Part shown: positions 25,387 to 33,179 of the stretch, in pieces
How positions within the stretch are numbered: position 1 is the first letter of the stretch
Layout: each line of letters starts with the position of its first letter
NCBI GenBank assembly: GCA_021413965.1
Contig: JAIOPI010000037.1
Span: forward strand, 1 to 64,000
Direction of reading: 5' to 3'
Origin: Lentisphaerota bacterium
Lineage (GTDB): Bacteria > Verrucomicrobiota > Kiritimatiellia > UBA8416 > JAIOPI01
Length of the DNA: 64,000 nt
Notes under the pieces: model-generated
The model's database searches: none
What the model was told of the DNA's origin: nothing
What the model saw: only the letters and a program-made list of their open reading frames with translations
Position numbers and translations under genes: made by a program

Positions 25387-28300
25387 ATGACCAGGTTTCA
25401 AAAATATACGCTCGCCCTGCTCATCGCCGTGGCCGCGCTGCTGCGCTTCGGCGGCCTGTCTCATGATTTGCACGAAGGGCACATCTATCACCCCGACACG
25501 CCCAAGCAGATGCGCGCCGTCGAACGGTTCCTGAAGGGCCAGTATTACCAGCACACCGGCATCGCCGACTACGACGGCTATCCCTACCTGACCTCCCACC
25601 TGGTCGAGATGCTCTGCCGCGTGGGCATGCCCGTGCACAACGCGGCGCTGAACCTGGTCGGCATCCCCACCACGCCCGGCGCCCCCGACATCAACTCCAT
25701 CTACTGGATCGCCCTGCTGCTCAACGCCACGCTGGCCGTGCTGCTCGTGCCGATCGTCTACCGCCTCGGCGCGGAGCACCTCTCGCCCGGCGCCGGCCTG
25801 CTCGCCGCAGCCTTCATGGCCGTCTCGCCCGCCGACGTCACCGCCTGCCACTACACGAACGGGGACACCGCCGCCGCCTTCTTCGCCACACTCTCTCTGC
25901 TCCATGCCCTGCGCATCCGCACCACCGGCCGCCTGCGCCATTACGCCTGGGCCGCCATCTTCGCCGTCGCTGGCTTTGCCGCCAAGTACCACGCCGGCGT
26001 CGCCGTCTTCCCCATCGCCATCGCCCACCTCTATCGCTTCCCCTCCCCGCGCGCGTTCTTCACATGGGCCGCCTGGCGCCGTATCGTCCTCACCGCCGTG
26101 CTAGCCGCCATCACCCTCTTCCTCACCATCCCCACCCTGATCCAGCACACCCAGCCCGTGCTGAGCGATATCCTCGGCTTCTTCAGCCATGTCTCCCGCT
26201 CCAGCCGCCTCCCCGGCGAGATCAAGCACGTGGGCGCCCTCGGGCGCTTCCTCTTCGCCATGGAACGCAACGGCCCCATCCTCCTGCAGATCTTCGGCCT
26301 CGTCATCTGCCTGGCCGCGCCCCTGTGCCTGCTCCTGCGCGGCCGCCGGCAGCCGCCCGTGGTCATCATCGCCAGCGTCCCGCTCGTCTACTTCTTCATC
26401 GGCGTCAGCTTCCGCCCCCTCGCGCCCGCCGTCTACCACACGATCATGACCCCCATGATGTTCCTCCTCGGCGCCGCGCTGCTGACGGCCACCCTCGGCC
26501 GCGCCGCCGCCCCGCAACGCCTGTGGCGCTCCGCCGCCGCCCTGCTCGCCGCCCTCACACTCCTCACCCTGGCCCGCGAGTCCCGCAAGGAAGTCTTCTT
26601 CCAGTGGCATCAGGATACGCGCCGCCTCGCCCAGTCCTGGACGGGCGAGAACGTCCCCCCGGGTGTCTACGTGAACAAGGACCGTTACACCTTTGCCTTC
26701 GAAACCAGCCCCGAGGAGTGGCCCACCAACGGCATGCTCTTCCTGCGCAGCAGCATCGCCCCCGGCCAGCCACCCACCAACTACCTCAGCGCCGCCCGCT
26801 TCCGCCTCGAAACCACCTCCCTCATGCAATTCCGCAATCCCGACATCGATATCTGGCTCGGCGACAGCCCCCTCATCGCCCCCAACTGCCGCATGCCCAT
26901 CCCGCAGCGCTGGCCCTCGCAAGCCGATAATCAGTTCGTGTTTGAAAATGCCTTCGCCTTCCTGCGCGACGGCAAGTCTCTCGATCTCGATGCCGGGCAG
27001 ACACCCGTCCGCCGACTGGTCTGCGAATCGCCCCTGGCGCAAGCCTGGATCATCGTCCGCAACGGCCCGCTTCCTAATTATGTGACGGTGTCGGCGGCAG
27101 GCGCGCCGCACGTCCTCCATCTGGCCCCCGGTGCGGCCACGGCGGTTCACGTGCCCGCCCCGCGCGACAGCTTCCCGCGCCAGCCCGGCGTGTTCCTGTA
27201 TCGCTGGTCGGCCACGGCGTCCACCGGCCCCGCGCGCATCACGCTCGCCACCACGCCTGCCGACGCCGGCCTCGCCCTCTACAACGCCGGCCTCCACGCC
27301 GATGCCGCCCCGCTGCTCGCCTCCGCCGCGCCCGCCTCCCAGAATCCCACCCTCGCCATCCTCGCCCTCGCCGCACGCGCCGCAGCCTCCCAGCCGCCCC
27401 CCGCCCCCGACAATCCGCTCCGCGCGCTGGCCGACCGCTTCCCCGACTCCGATGATGACGCCGCCGTCTTCGCCGCCTTCAACCTCACCGCCTACTACGT
27501 CGACCGCCTGTGGTTCGCGACCTTCACCGGTGACGACCTCGCGGTCAGCGGATACAAGTTGCGCCACCGCTCGCAATGGGATGCCACCGTCGGTCCGGAA
27601 TCGGACGCCATCGTGCTCAAGCCCCCCATGCCTCCCGCACGCCGGGCCTGCTCCGTCGCCACCCCCGTCCTCTTCCTCGACCCCGGCCACTATCGCCTCT
27701 GCGTCCGCCTTGGCTCGCTGGCCTTCACCACAAATAGCGCGCCCATGCTGCGCGTCGATGTGGAAGCCCCTGGCGGCACGGCTCTCAGCTCCCGCGCCGT
27801 GGCCATGCCCATGGAGGGCCTCGAGCGGATCGGCATGGTCACCGTGCCCGTCGTCGTCCCCGTTGGCGTGCCCTTCGTGAAGATCGTCCTCTACCCCGAT
27901 CCCGTCATGGCACTCACCTTGCCTCAGCTCACCATCGCCCCCGATGTCGCCGCCAATCTGCGCGCGCTCCGCCTGCTGCGCGACGTCGTCAAGGGAGACG
28001 CCATCGGCGCCGCCGCGGCCGAACCCCTCGCCACCGACGTGCTGCTGGCCGCCGGACGGGACGCCGAGCAGCGGGGCGACGCCCTCCGCGCCGCCGCCTG
28101 CTACCAGGCCGCCCTGCAGGGTCAGCCCGACGCCCGGCGCCCGCTGGAGGCCCTGCACGCCATGCGCGATCAAATCCCGCCCGGGCGCCGCGAGGATTTC
28201 GCGCTCGCCCGCGCCGCCGCGTGGGCCGACGCCCGGGCGCGCCAGCGCCGCGTCGAACTCAACACCGATTTCCGCAACGGCCTGCGACTCGTCGCCGCCG

Positions 28301-28776
28301 AGTTCCTCGACACCCAGCTCCAGGCCGGCGGCGTGCTGGCCTTCAATCTGCATTGGGATGTGGCCGGCGCCAATAACCGGTTCGCGCGCGAGGTTGTCTG
28401 GGTCCACGTGCTCGACGCCGCCGGTAATATCGCCTTCCAGGCCGATCACGAACTCGCGCGCGATCTGCAGGCGGCTCCCGGAGCCGATGCCCTGCGCCCG
28501 GGCTTTGAATCGTACGCGATTCCACCCAACGTCCCGCCCGGTTTGTATCAGGTCCACGTGGGCCTCATGCAGGCATCCGGGGATCGGCGCCGTGTGAAGA
28601 TCGCGGCCAGCCCCGCGGAGGTGCGCAGCCGCGGCGTGATCCTGCCGCAGCCGCTCGAGATCGTGGCCGCCCCCCCAGGGACGGCGAAGGCCCGCGACGA
28701 CGACGCGGCGGACAGCGCGGCAGCCTCAGAACGCGAGGAAGCGGGCGACCTCCTCGTCGACCAGCCAGGCCAGTAG
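25387..28776 (+). CDS. very large GT39-like membrane protein with C-terminal repeat and beta-sandwich domains
   Basis: 1129 residues in one frame. Residues 1-420 are a polytopic GT-C-like domain; the first loop has HIYHPDTPKQMRAVERFLKG and later DYDGYPYLTSHLVEML. Residues 420-600 are soluble. From about residue 620 helical pairs (LALYNAGLHADAAPLL; AEQRGDALRAAACYQAALQG near 890) look like TPR-type repeats split by a beta-rich insert. The last 150 residues resemble the beta-sandwich found at the end of some GT39 proteins (NLHWDVAG, FARELVWVHVLD-like, VPPGLYQVHVGLM). The 3' end overlaps a convergent 43-residue reading frame. Substrate unknown. Confidence 0.7.
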   Translation: MTRFQKYTLALLIAVAALLRFGGLSHDLHEGHIYHPDTPKQMRAVERFLKGQYYQHTGIADYDGYPYLTSHLVEMLCRVGMPVHNAALNLVGIPTTPGAPDINSIYWIALLLNATLAVLLVPIVYRLGAEHLSPGAGLLAAAFMAVSPADVTACHYTNGDTAAAFFATLSLLHALRIRTTGRLRHYAWAAIFAVAGFAAKYHAGVAVFPIAIAHLYRFPSPRAFFTWAAWRRIVLTAVLAAITLFLTIPTLIQHTQPVLSDILGFFSHVSRSSRLPGEIKHVGALGRFLFAMERNGPILLQIFGLVICLAAPLCLLLRGRRQPPVVIIASVPLVYFFIGVSFRPLAPAVYHTIMTPMMFLLGAALLTATLGRAAAPQRLWRSAAALLAALTLLTLARESRKEVFFQWHQDTRRLAQSWTGENVPPGVYVNKDRYTFAFETSPEEWPTNGMLFLRSSIAPGQPPTNYLSAARFRLETTSLMQFRNPDIDIWLGDSPLIAPNCRMPIPQRWPSQADNQFVFENAFAFLRDGKSLDLDAGQTPVRRLVCESPLAQAWIIVRNGPLPNYVTVSAAGAPHVLHLAPGAATAVHVPAPRDSFPRQPGVFLYRWSATASTGPARITLATTPADAGLALYNAGLHADAAPLLASAAPASQNPTLAILALAARAAASQPPPAPDNPLRALADRFPDSDDDAAVFAAFNLTAYYVDRLWFATFTGDDLAVSGYKLRHRSQWDATVGPESDAIVLKPPMPPARRACSVATPVLFLDPGHYRLCVRLGSLAFTTNSAPMLRVDVEAPGGTALSSRAVAMPMEGLERIGMVTVPVVVPVGVPFVKIVLYPDPVMALTLPQLTIAPDVAANLRALRLLRDVVKGDAIGAAAAEPLATDVLLAAGRDAEQRGDALRAAACYQAALQGQPDARRPLEALHAMRDQIPPGRREDFALARAAAWADARARQRRVELNTDFRNGLRLVAAEFLDTQLQAGGVLAFNLHWDVAGANNRFAREVVWVHVLDAAGNIAFQADHELARDLQAAPGADALRPGFESYAIPPNVPPGLYQVHVGLMQASGDRRRVKIAASPAEVRSRGVILPQPLEIVAAPPGTAKARDDDAADSAAASEREEAGDLLVDQPGQ

Positions 28777-28857
28777 GCCGAGGCCGACGAGAAGCCAGTA
28801 GAGGATGCGCTGCTCCACCGATGCGCGCCGCCGGTCAGGAGTTGGCGTTTGTTTCAT
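28726..28857 (-). CDS. small predicted membrane protein, 43 residues
   Basis: A short frame whose ATG overlaps the stop of the GT4 gene (ATGA at 28854-28857). The product opens MKQTPTPDRRRASVEQR and has one hydrophobic helix (ILYWLLVGLGLLAWLV), then an acidic/aromatic tail DEEVARFLAF. The basic N-terminus before the helix suggests an N-in topology. The coupling to the GT4 gene favours translation. Against it, it overlaps the last 51 bp of the convergent GT39-like gene and has no recognised family. Confidence 0.4.
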   Translation of the reverse strand: MKQTPTPDRRRASVEQRILYWLLVGLGLLAWLVDEEVARFLAF

Positions 28858-30062
28858 CCTCGCTCCTTTACGGCGCTCGCCACCGGCCCCAGCGCCGCAT
28901 AGCAGGCCGACAGGCGCGCCTTGAAACCCGCAAAATTGTACGTGCGATCCACCTGCAGCCGCGCCTCGTGCCCCAGCCGTTCGCGCAGTCCCGCATCCGC
29001 AATCAGGCGGCCGATGCCCTGCGCAAACGCCATGGCCTCCGGCGCCACCAGCACGGCGTTGGTCTCATCAAGTATCAGCCGGTTGGCAGGCGTGTTGGTC
29101 GCCAGGATCGCCCGCCCGGCCTTGAGGTAATCCAGCAACTTGAGGGGCGTGTTGACGCCGCTCAGGCGCGGCGAAAGCAGGATGTCCGCTGCCGCCAGGT
29201 AGTTCGGAAGCACGTCCGGCGCGATCGGATCCAGGAACGTCACCGCCTCCGCCGCCGGCCCCGGCAGCGCCGCGCGCCGCGCCGACACCTGCTCCGGCGT
29301 TCCGCCGATCACCACGAAGCGTGCCCGCGGGTACGCCGCCGCCACCGCCGGAACGCTCTTGAACATGAGCTCCACGCCCTGGTACACCGCGAACGATCCC
29401 ACGTAGAGAATCACCAGGTCATCCGCGTGCGGCGCCAGCGTTCGGCGCACGCGGGCCACCTCCTCGGCACGCGCTTCCACCAGGGACGAGGGAATATCGA
29501 AGATGTCGTGCACGGGAACGCCATGACCGTTGCCGCGAATCTGCGCCGCCAGCCCCGGCCCCGTCGTGATCACCGCGTCTGCCCGCGCCGCCGTCCAGTG
29601 CTCAACCCGCGCATAGCACCACAGCACCAGGTTGCGAAGCCACCCCCTCCGGTAGGACGCCGGATCCGAATGCTTCTCGAATATCAGGCGGCTGCCGCGC
29701 ACCGGCGCCAGCAGCGCGGCGATCGCGCCGGCTTCCTCCACGCCGTGAATGACGTCGTACCGTATGCGCCGCACCAGGGCCAGCCCCTTGAGCAACAGCA
29801 GCACATCAAGAAAGGCCTTGCGCGGCGACGGGCCGATGGGCACGTCGCGCACGCCCGGCACCGGCGGGATCCGGTGCACGGTCACGCCCGGACAGTCCCA
29901 CGCCTGCCCCACCGGAAACGTCAGCAGATCCACCGCGTACCCCGCCTCGGCCAGCGCGCGCAGATTGAAACTGATGCGGATCGGCGACCCGCGCCATTCA
30001 AAAAATGGCTGCGGCGCAATGAACAACACCCGGCCTTTACGCTGTGACTCATCCTGGGGCAT
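28854..30062 (-). CDS. GT4 glycosyltransferase
   Basis: A 402-residue GT-B enzyme starting at ATG 30062. The N-terminal Rossmann half begins VLFIAPQPFFEWRGSPIRI and includes VIHGVEEAGAIAALLA. The C-terminal half starts LVILYVGSFAVYQGVELMF, carries FLDPIAPDVLPNYLAAADIL, and ends with PLKLLDYLKAGRAILAT in place of the usual EAMA loop. It would transfer a sugar from a nucleotide donor at the cytoplasmic membrane face. A longer upstream extension of this frame lies antisense to asnB and is not coding. It is followed by an overlapping small membrane ORF. Confidence 0.85.
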   Translation of the reverse strand: MPQDESQRKGRVLFIAPQPFFEWRGSPIRISFNLRALAEAGYAVDLLTFPVGQAWDCPGVTVHRIPPVPGVRDVPIGPSPRKAFLDVLLLLKGLALVRRIRYDVIHGVEEAGAIAALLAPVRGSRLIFEKHSDPASYRRGWLRNLVLWCYARVEHWTAARADAVITTGPGLAAQIRGNGHGVPVHDIFDIPSSLVEARAEEVARVRRTLAPHADDLVILYVGSFAVYQGVELMFKSVPAVAAAYPRARFVVIGGTPEQVSARRAALPGPAAEAVTFLDPIAPDVLPNYLAAADILLSPRLSGVNTPLKLLDYLKAGRAILATNTPANRLILDETNAVLVAPEAMAFAQGIGRLIADAGLRERLGHEARLQVDRTYNFAGFKARLSACYAALGPVASAVKERG

Positions 30063-30125
30063 GAGCCGCCAAGATACCCCGCCCCCCCCCACCCCGCAAA
30101 GCCCGTATTTCCAGTGCCGAACAGC

Positions 30126-30151
30126 CGCCTTCGCCCACCCAGGCGAAGGCG
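30126..30151. repeat. perfect 10-bp hairpin
   Basis: CGCCTTCGCC and GGCGAAGGCG separated by a 6-nt loop. Not followed by a T-run on either side, so it is not a standard terminator. Confidence 0.6.
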
Positions 30152-30182
30152 CTGCGCAAACGCGCCTTCCCATGCTTCCTAC

Positions 30183-30209
30183 ATGTTGGCGGCGCCGCGC
30201 CGCCAACAT
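30183..30209. repeat. perfect 12-bp hairpin with 3-nt loop
   Basis: ATGTTGGCGGCG / CGCCGCCAACAT around the loop CCG. No T-run follows. It lies 7 bp before the 174-bp nested palindrome. Confidence 0.65.
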
Positions 30210-30216
30210 CGGCTCC

Positions 30217-30390
30217 GCGAGAGGCGTTTGGCTTCCCGCCCCCCAGGGCGGGATGCGCATCGGGGCTGGCCAGTTTGCCACAGCCGCTAGGCGCAGGACG
30301 GCGACGCCATACTCCGGGTATGCGTCGCCTCCTGCAACAACGCGGATGGGGCGAAATGGCCGGCCCCGATGCGCACCAAACGCCTCTCGC
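30217..30390. repeat. 174-bp nested long palindrome (MITE- or structured-RNA-like)
   Basis: Outer arms GCGAGAGGCGTTTGG (30217-30231) and its exact complement (30376-30390) enclose a second stem (30255-30272 with 30357-30374, 17 of 18 paired). Inside is an inner stem (30293-30311 with 30319-30335, fully paired except for two single-base bulges). The whole element can fold as one long rod. No coding frame, no second copy in this window. Confidence 0.8.
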
Positions 30391-30441
30391 ATTAACCGCC
30401 AGCGCCCCCATTGCGCCCCCATTCCATCCCCCGCGCCACGC

Positions 30442-30470
30442 TTGCAACGCCGCGCCCGCTTGCCTACAGT
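30442..30470 (+). promoter_or_regulatory. predicted promoter of asnB, probably giving a leaderless mRNA
   Basis: TTGCAA (30442-30447) and TACAGT (30465-30470) are spaced 17 bp apart. The ATG is 7 bp beyond the -10 box, just where transcription would start, and there is no Shine-Dalgarno. Confidence 0.45.
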
Positions 30471-30476
30471 GCCCCC

Positions 30477-32345
30477 ATGTGCGGCATCTGCGGATTTACC
30501 TGGAAAGACGAAGCGCTCATCCGCCGCATGACGGATGCCATCGCCCATCGCGGCCCCGACCAGCACAACACCTGGTCCGATAACCGCGTCTCCCTCGGCC
30601 ACCGGCGCCTGAGCATCATCGACCTCAGCGAGCACGGCCGCCAGCCCATGGGCAACGAAGATGGCTCCGTCCAGATCGCCTTCAACGGCGAAATCTACAA
30701 CTTCCAGGACCTCCGCGCCGACCTCGTCGCCAAAGGCCACACCTTCGCCAGCCACACCGACACCGAAGTCATCATCCATGGCTACGAGGAGTACGGCACC
30801 GGCATCCTCGACCAGCTGCGCGGCATGTTCGCTTTCGCCATCTGGGACGCCCGCCGCGGCGAACTGCTGCTGGCGCGCGACCGCATCGGCATCAAGCCCC
30901 TCTATTATCACCACGCCAATGGGCGCCTGCGATTCGCGTCCGAAATCAAGTCCATCCTGGAGGACCCCACCGTCCCGCGCACACTCAACCACCAGGCGCT
31001 TTACGACTACCTCGGCTTCGAGTTCGTCCCCGCGCCCGACACGCTCTTCCAGGGCATCCAGAAAATCCCCGCCGGACACTACCTGCGCCTGACCGCCTCC
31101 GGCCAATCCGAACTCAAGCGCTACTGGGACCTCAGCATGCGCCCCGCCTCGCCCCCCCCGACGTTCGACGCCGCCGTCGCCGAACTCCGCCGCCTGCTCG
31201 ACCACGCCGTCCACAGCCACCTCATCAGCGACGTCCCCCTCGGCGTCTTCCTCTCCGGCGGGCTCGACTCCAGCACCATCGTCGCCATGATGCGCCGCCA
31301 CATCTCCGGCCCCCTGCGCACCTTTACCATCGGCTACCACGACAAAACCTTCAGCGAACTGGAATACGCCGAACAGGTCGCCAAGTGCTTCGAGACCGAA
31401 CACCACGTCCTGATGATCGACGATCTCCGCGCCGACAATGTCGAAAAGGCGCTCTGGCATCTCGACGAGCCCATGACCGATCTCTCCGCCGTGCCGCTCA
31501 TGCTCGTCTGCGCCAAGGCCAAGGAGCACATCACGGTCTGCCTCAGCGGCGAAGGCGGCGACGAATGCTTCGCCGGCTATGACCGCTTCAAGGCCAGCCG
31601 CCTCAATCGCCTGTTCTGCATCATCCCCGGCCCCCTGCGCCGCGGCCTCATCGCCCCGCTCGTCGGCCGCCTGCCCGACCAGCCCCAGAAAAAGGGCGCC
31701 ATCAACATGCTCAAGCGCTTCATCGAGGGCTCCCAGTTGCCCGCCGAAGGCCAGCACCTGCGCTGGCAGTATTTCTCCAGCAAGGACCAGGACGCCCACC
31801 TCTTCAATGATGCGTTCCGGCGCCAGGCCGTCATGGATCCCTTCCGCGTCCTGCGACAGTACCTCGCCCAGTGCGACGCCACCGACCCCGTCAACCGCGA
31901 GGTGTACCTCGACACGCGCTTCATGATGACCGACAGCGTGCTCATGAAGGTCGACAAGATGAGCATGGCCAGCGCGCTCGAAATCCGCGTGCCCTTCCTC
32001 GACCACGTCGTCGTCGAGTACGTGGCCTCGCTGCCCGGCGCCTGGAAACTGAAGGGGCTCGAAACCAAGCACATCCTGCGCGAAGCCCTCACCGGCATCC
32101 TGCCCCCGAACATCGTGCGGCGCGGCAAGCAGGGCTACAGCCTCCCCGTCAAACATCTGCTCCGCACCCAGCTCAAAGACTACATGATCAACCTGCTGAA
32201 CGACTCGCCGCTCGTCCGCGAGAACATGAACCTCGCGCATGTGAACCGCCTGATCCGCGAGCACCTCGACCTCGTCCACAACCACAACCACGTCCTCTGG
32301 GCCCTGATGAACGCCGCTATCTGGCACAACCGGTTTATGAAATGA
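30477..32345 (+). CDS. asnB: asparagine synthase (glutamine-hydrolysing)
   Basis: A 622-residue two-domain enzyme. After Met removal the N-terminal Cys of MCGICGFTWKDE is the glutaminase nucleophile; RRLSIIDLSEHGRQPM and AFNGEIYNFQDLR complete the Ntn domain. The synthetase domain has the PPi loop VFLSGGLDSSTIVAMM near residues 258-273 and LSGEGGDECFAGY near 358. Members of this family in polysaccharide loci amidate sugars or make asparagine; the sequence does not distinguish these. The start is fixed by the Cys2. It is followed at 114 bp by an acyltransferase gene, with a heptamer repeat between. Confidence 0.92.
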   Translation: MCGICGFTWKDEALIRRMTDAIAHRGPDQHNTWSDNRVSLGHRRLSIIDLSEHGRQPMGNEDGSVQIAFNGEIYNFQDLRADLVAKGHTFASHTDTEVIIHGYEEYGTGILDQLRGMFAFAIWDARRGELLLARDRIGIKPLYYHHANGRLRFASEIKSILEDPTVPRTLNHQALYDYLGFEFVPAPDTLFQGIQKIPAGHYLRLTASGQSELKRYWDLSMRPASPPPTFDAAVAELRRLLDHAVHSHLISDVPLGVFLSGGLDSSTIVAMMRRHISGPLRTFTIGYHDKTFSELEYAEQVAKCFETEHHVLMIDDLRADNVEKALWHLDEPMTDLSAVPLMLVCAKAKEHITVCLSGEGGDECFAGYDRFKASRLNRLFCIIPGPLRRGLIAPLVGRLPDQPQKKGAINMLKRFIEGSQLPAEGQHLRWQYFSSKDQDAHLFNDAFRRQAVMDPFRVLRQYLAQCDATDPVNREVYLDTRFMMTDSVLMKVDKMSMASALEIRVPFLDHVVVEYVASLPGAWKLKGLETKHILREALTGILPPNIVRRGKQGYSLPVKHLLRTQLKDYMINLLNDSPLVRENMNLAHVNRLIREHLDLVHNHNHVLWALMNAAIWHNRFMK

Positions 32346-32361
32346 TGAAGAGAGGGGGCAG

Positions 32362-32445
32362 GGTTCGGGGTTCAGGGTTCAGGTCGATGTGCCACATAAC
32401 GTCCCTGCATCCCCCCTGCCTCCTGAACCCCGAACCCTGAACCCT
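32362..32445. repeat. inverted heptamer repeats GGGTTCR, family B copy 1
   Basis: Three tandem heptamers GGGTTCG GGGTTCA GGGTTCA (32362-32382) and an inverted set at 32423-32445 flank a 38-bp spacer between asnB and the acyltransferase. The same arrangement occurs at 46764-46922. Confidence 0.7.
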
Positions 32446-32459
32446 TCCCCCACCCCACC

Positions 32460-33179
32460 ATGAAAGTCAAATCCGTCACCCAATCCGGCGGCTTCGCTGC
32501 CTATCGCCGCCTCTGCTACGGGCCCACCTCGCTCGGCTATGTCTGCCTCGCGGAAACCCTCTTCTGCACCCTCGGCCCCCTGCCCGGCGCCGCCGGCCTC
32601 TTCCTGCGCAGCCTCTTCTATCCATCGCTGTTCGGCGCCGCCGGAAACAAACTCATCATCGGCCGCAACGTCACCTTCCGCCACCCGCGCAAAATCCGCT
32701 TCGGCAACAACGTCATCATCGACGACAACGCCATGGTCGACGCCAAGGGAGACACCAACACCGGCATCACCCTCGGCGACCGCGTCTTCATCGGCCGCGG
32801 CTCCATCGTCTACTGCAAGAACGGCGACATGGTACTCGGCGACGGCGTGAACGTGTCCTCGAACTGCACACTGTTCTCATCCAACCGCCTGACAATCGAA
32901 GCCGGCGTGATGATCGGCGGCTACTCCTACCTGCTCAGCGGCGGAGAATATGATGTGACAGACCGCGCCACGCCCTTCGCCGATCAGAGCGGCATGGAAA
33001 CCAAGGGTCCGCTGGTGGTCGGCCCCAACTGCTGGCTCGGCGCGCACGTCACCGTGCTGGATGCCGCCAGCATCGGCGCCAACAGCGTCATCGGCGCCGG
33101 CGCCGTCGTGACCAAGCCCATCCCCGCCGACAGCCTCGCCCTCGGCGTCCCCGCGCGCGTGGTGCGGAGCCTGAAATGA
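32460..33179 (+). CDS. left-handed beta-helix acyltransferase (hexapeptide family)
   Basis: 239 residues. After a hydrophobic N-terminal third (about residues 25-65) come stacked hexapeptide repeats typical of LbH transferases: IIGRNVTFRHPRKIRFGNNV, then IIDDNAMVD, then IGANSVIGAGAVVTKPIPAD near residue 205. The last ends with the classic ALGVPARVVRSL. Such enzymes O- or N-acetylate sugars with acetyl-CoA. Its stop overlaps the next start (ATGA at 33176-33179), so it is coupled to the flippase-like gene. Confidence 0.85.
   Translation: MKVKSVTQSGGFAAYRRLCYGPTSLGYVCLAETLFCTLGPLPGAAGLFLRSLFYPSLFGAAGNKLIIGRNVTFRHPRKIRFGNNVIIDDNAMVDAKGDTNTGITLGDRVFIGRGSIVYCKNGDMVLGDGVNVSSNCTLFSSNRLTIEAGVMIGGYSYLLSGGEYDVTDRATPFADQSGMETKGPLVVGPNCWLGAHVTVLDAASIGANSVIGAGAVVTKPIPADSLALGVPARVVRSLK

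Larger units (their letters stand above)
30063..30476. other. 414-bp gene-free divergent region packed with hairpins
   Basis: Between the GT4 gene and asnB I see no credible coding frame. It holds a C-rich tract at 30080-30095, a 10-bp hairpin (30126-30151), a 12-bp hairpin (30183-30209), a 174-bp nested palindrome (30217-30390), and a promoter for asnB (30442-30470). Confidence 0.7.

Noticed and set aside
23278..28557. Long minus-strand frames opposite the two GT39-like genes
   Set aside because: Gly/Asp/Glu/His-rich antisense translations of high-GC coding DNA; no motif, no plausible start signal.
30217..30390. Integron attC site
   Set aside because: The long palindrome lacks recognisable GTTRRRY and RYYYAAC core sites at its ends and no integrase or cassette array is present.
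30063..32327. N-terminal extension of the GT4 gene by about 750 residues
   Set aside because: The extension is antisense to asnB and crosses the hairpin-rich gap; the GT4 domain starts at the ATG at 30062.
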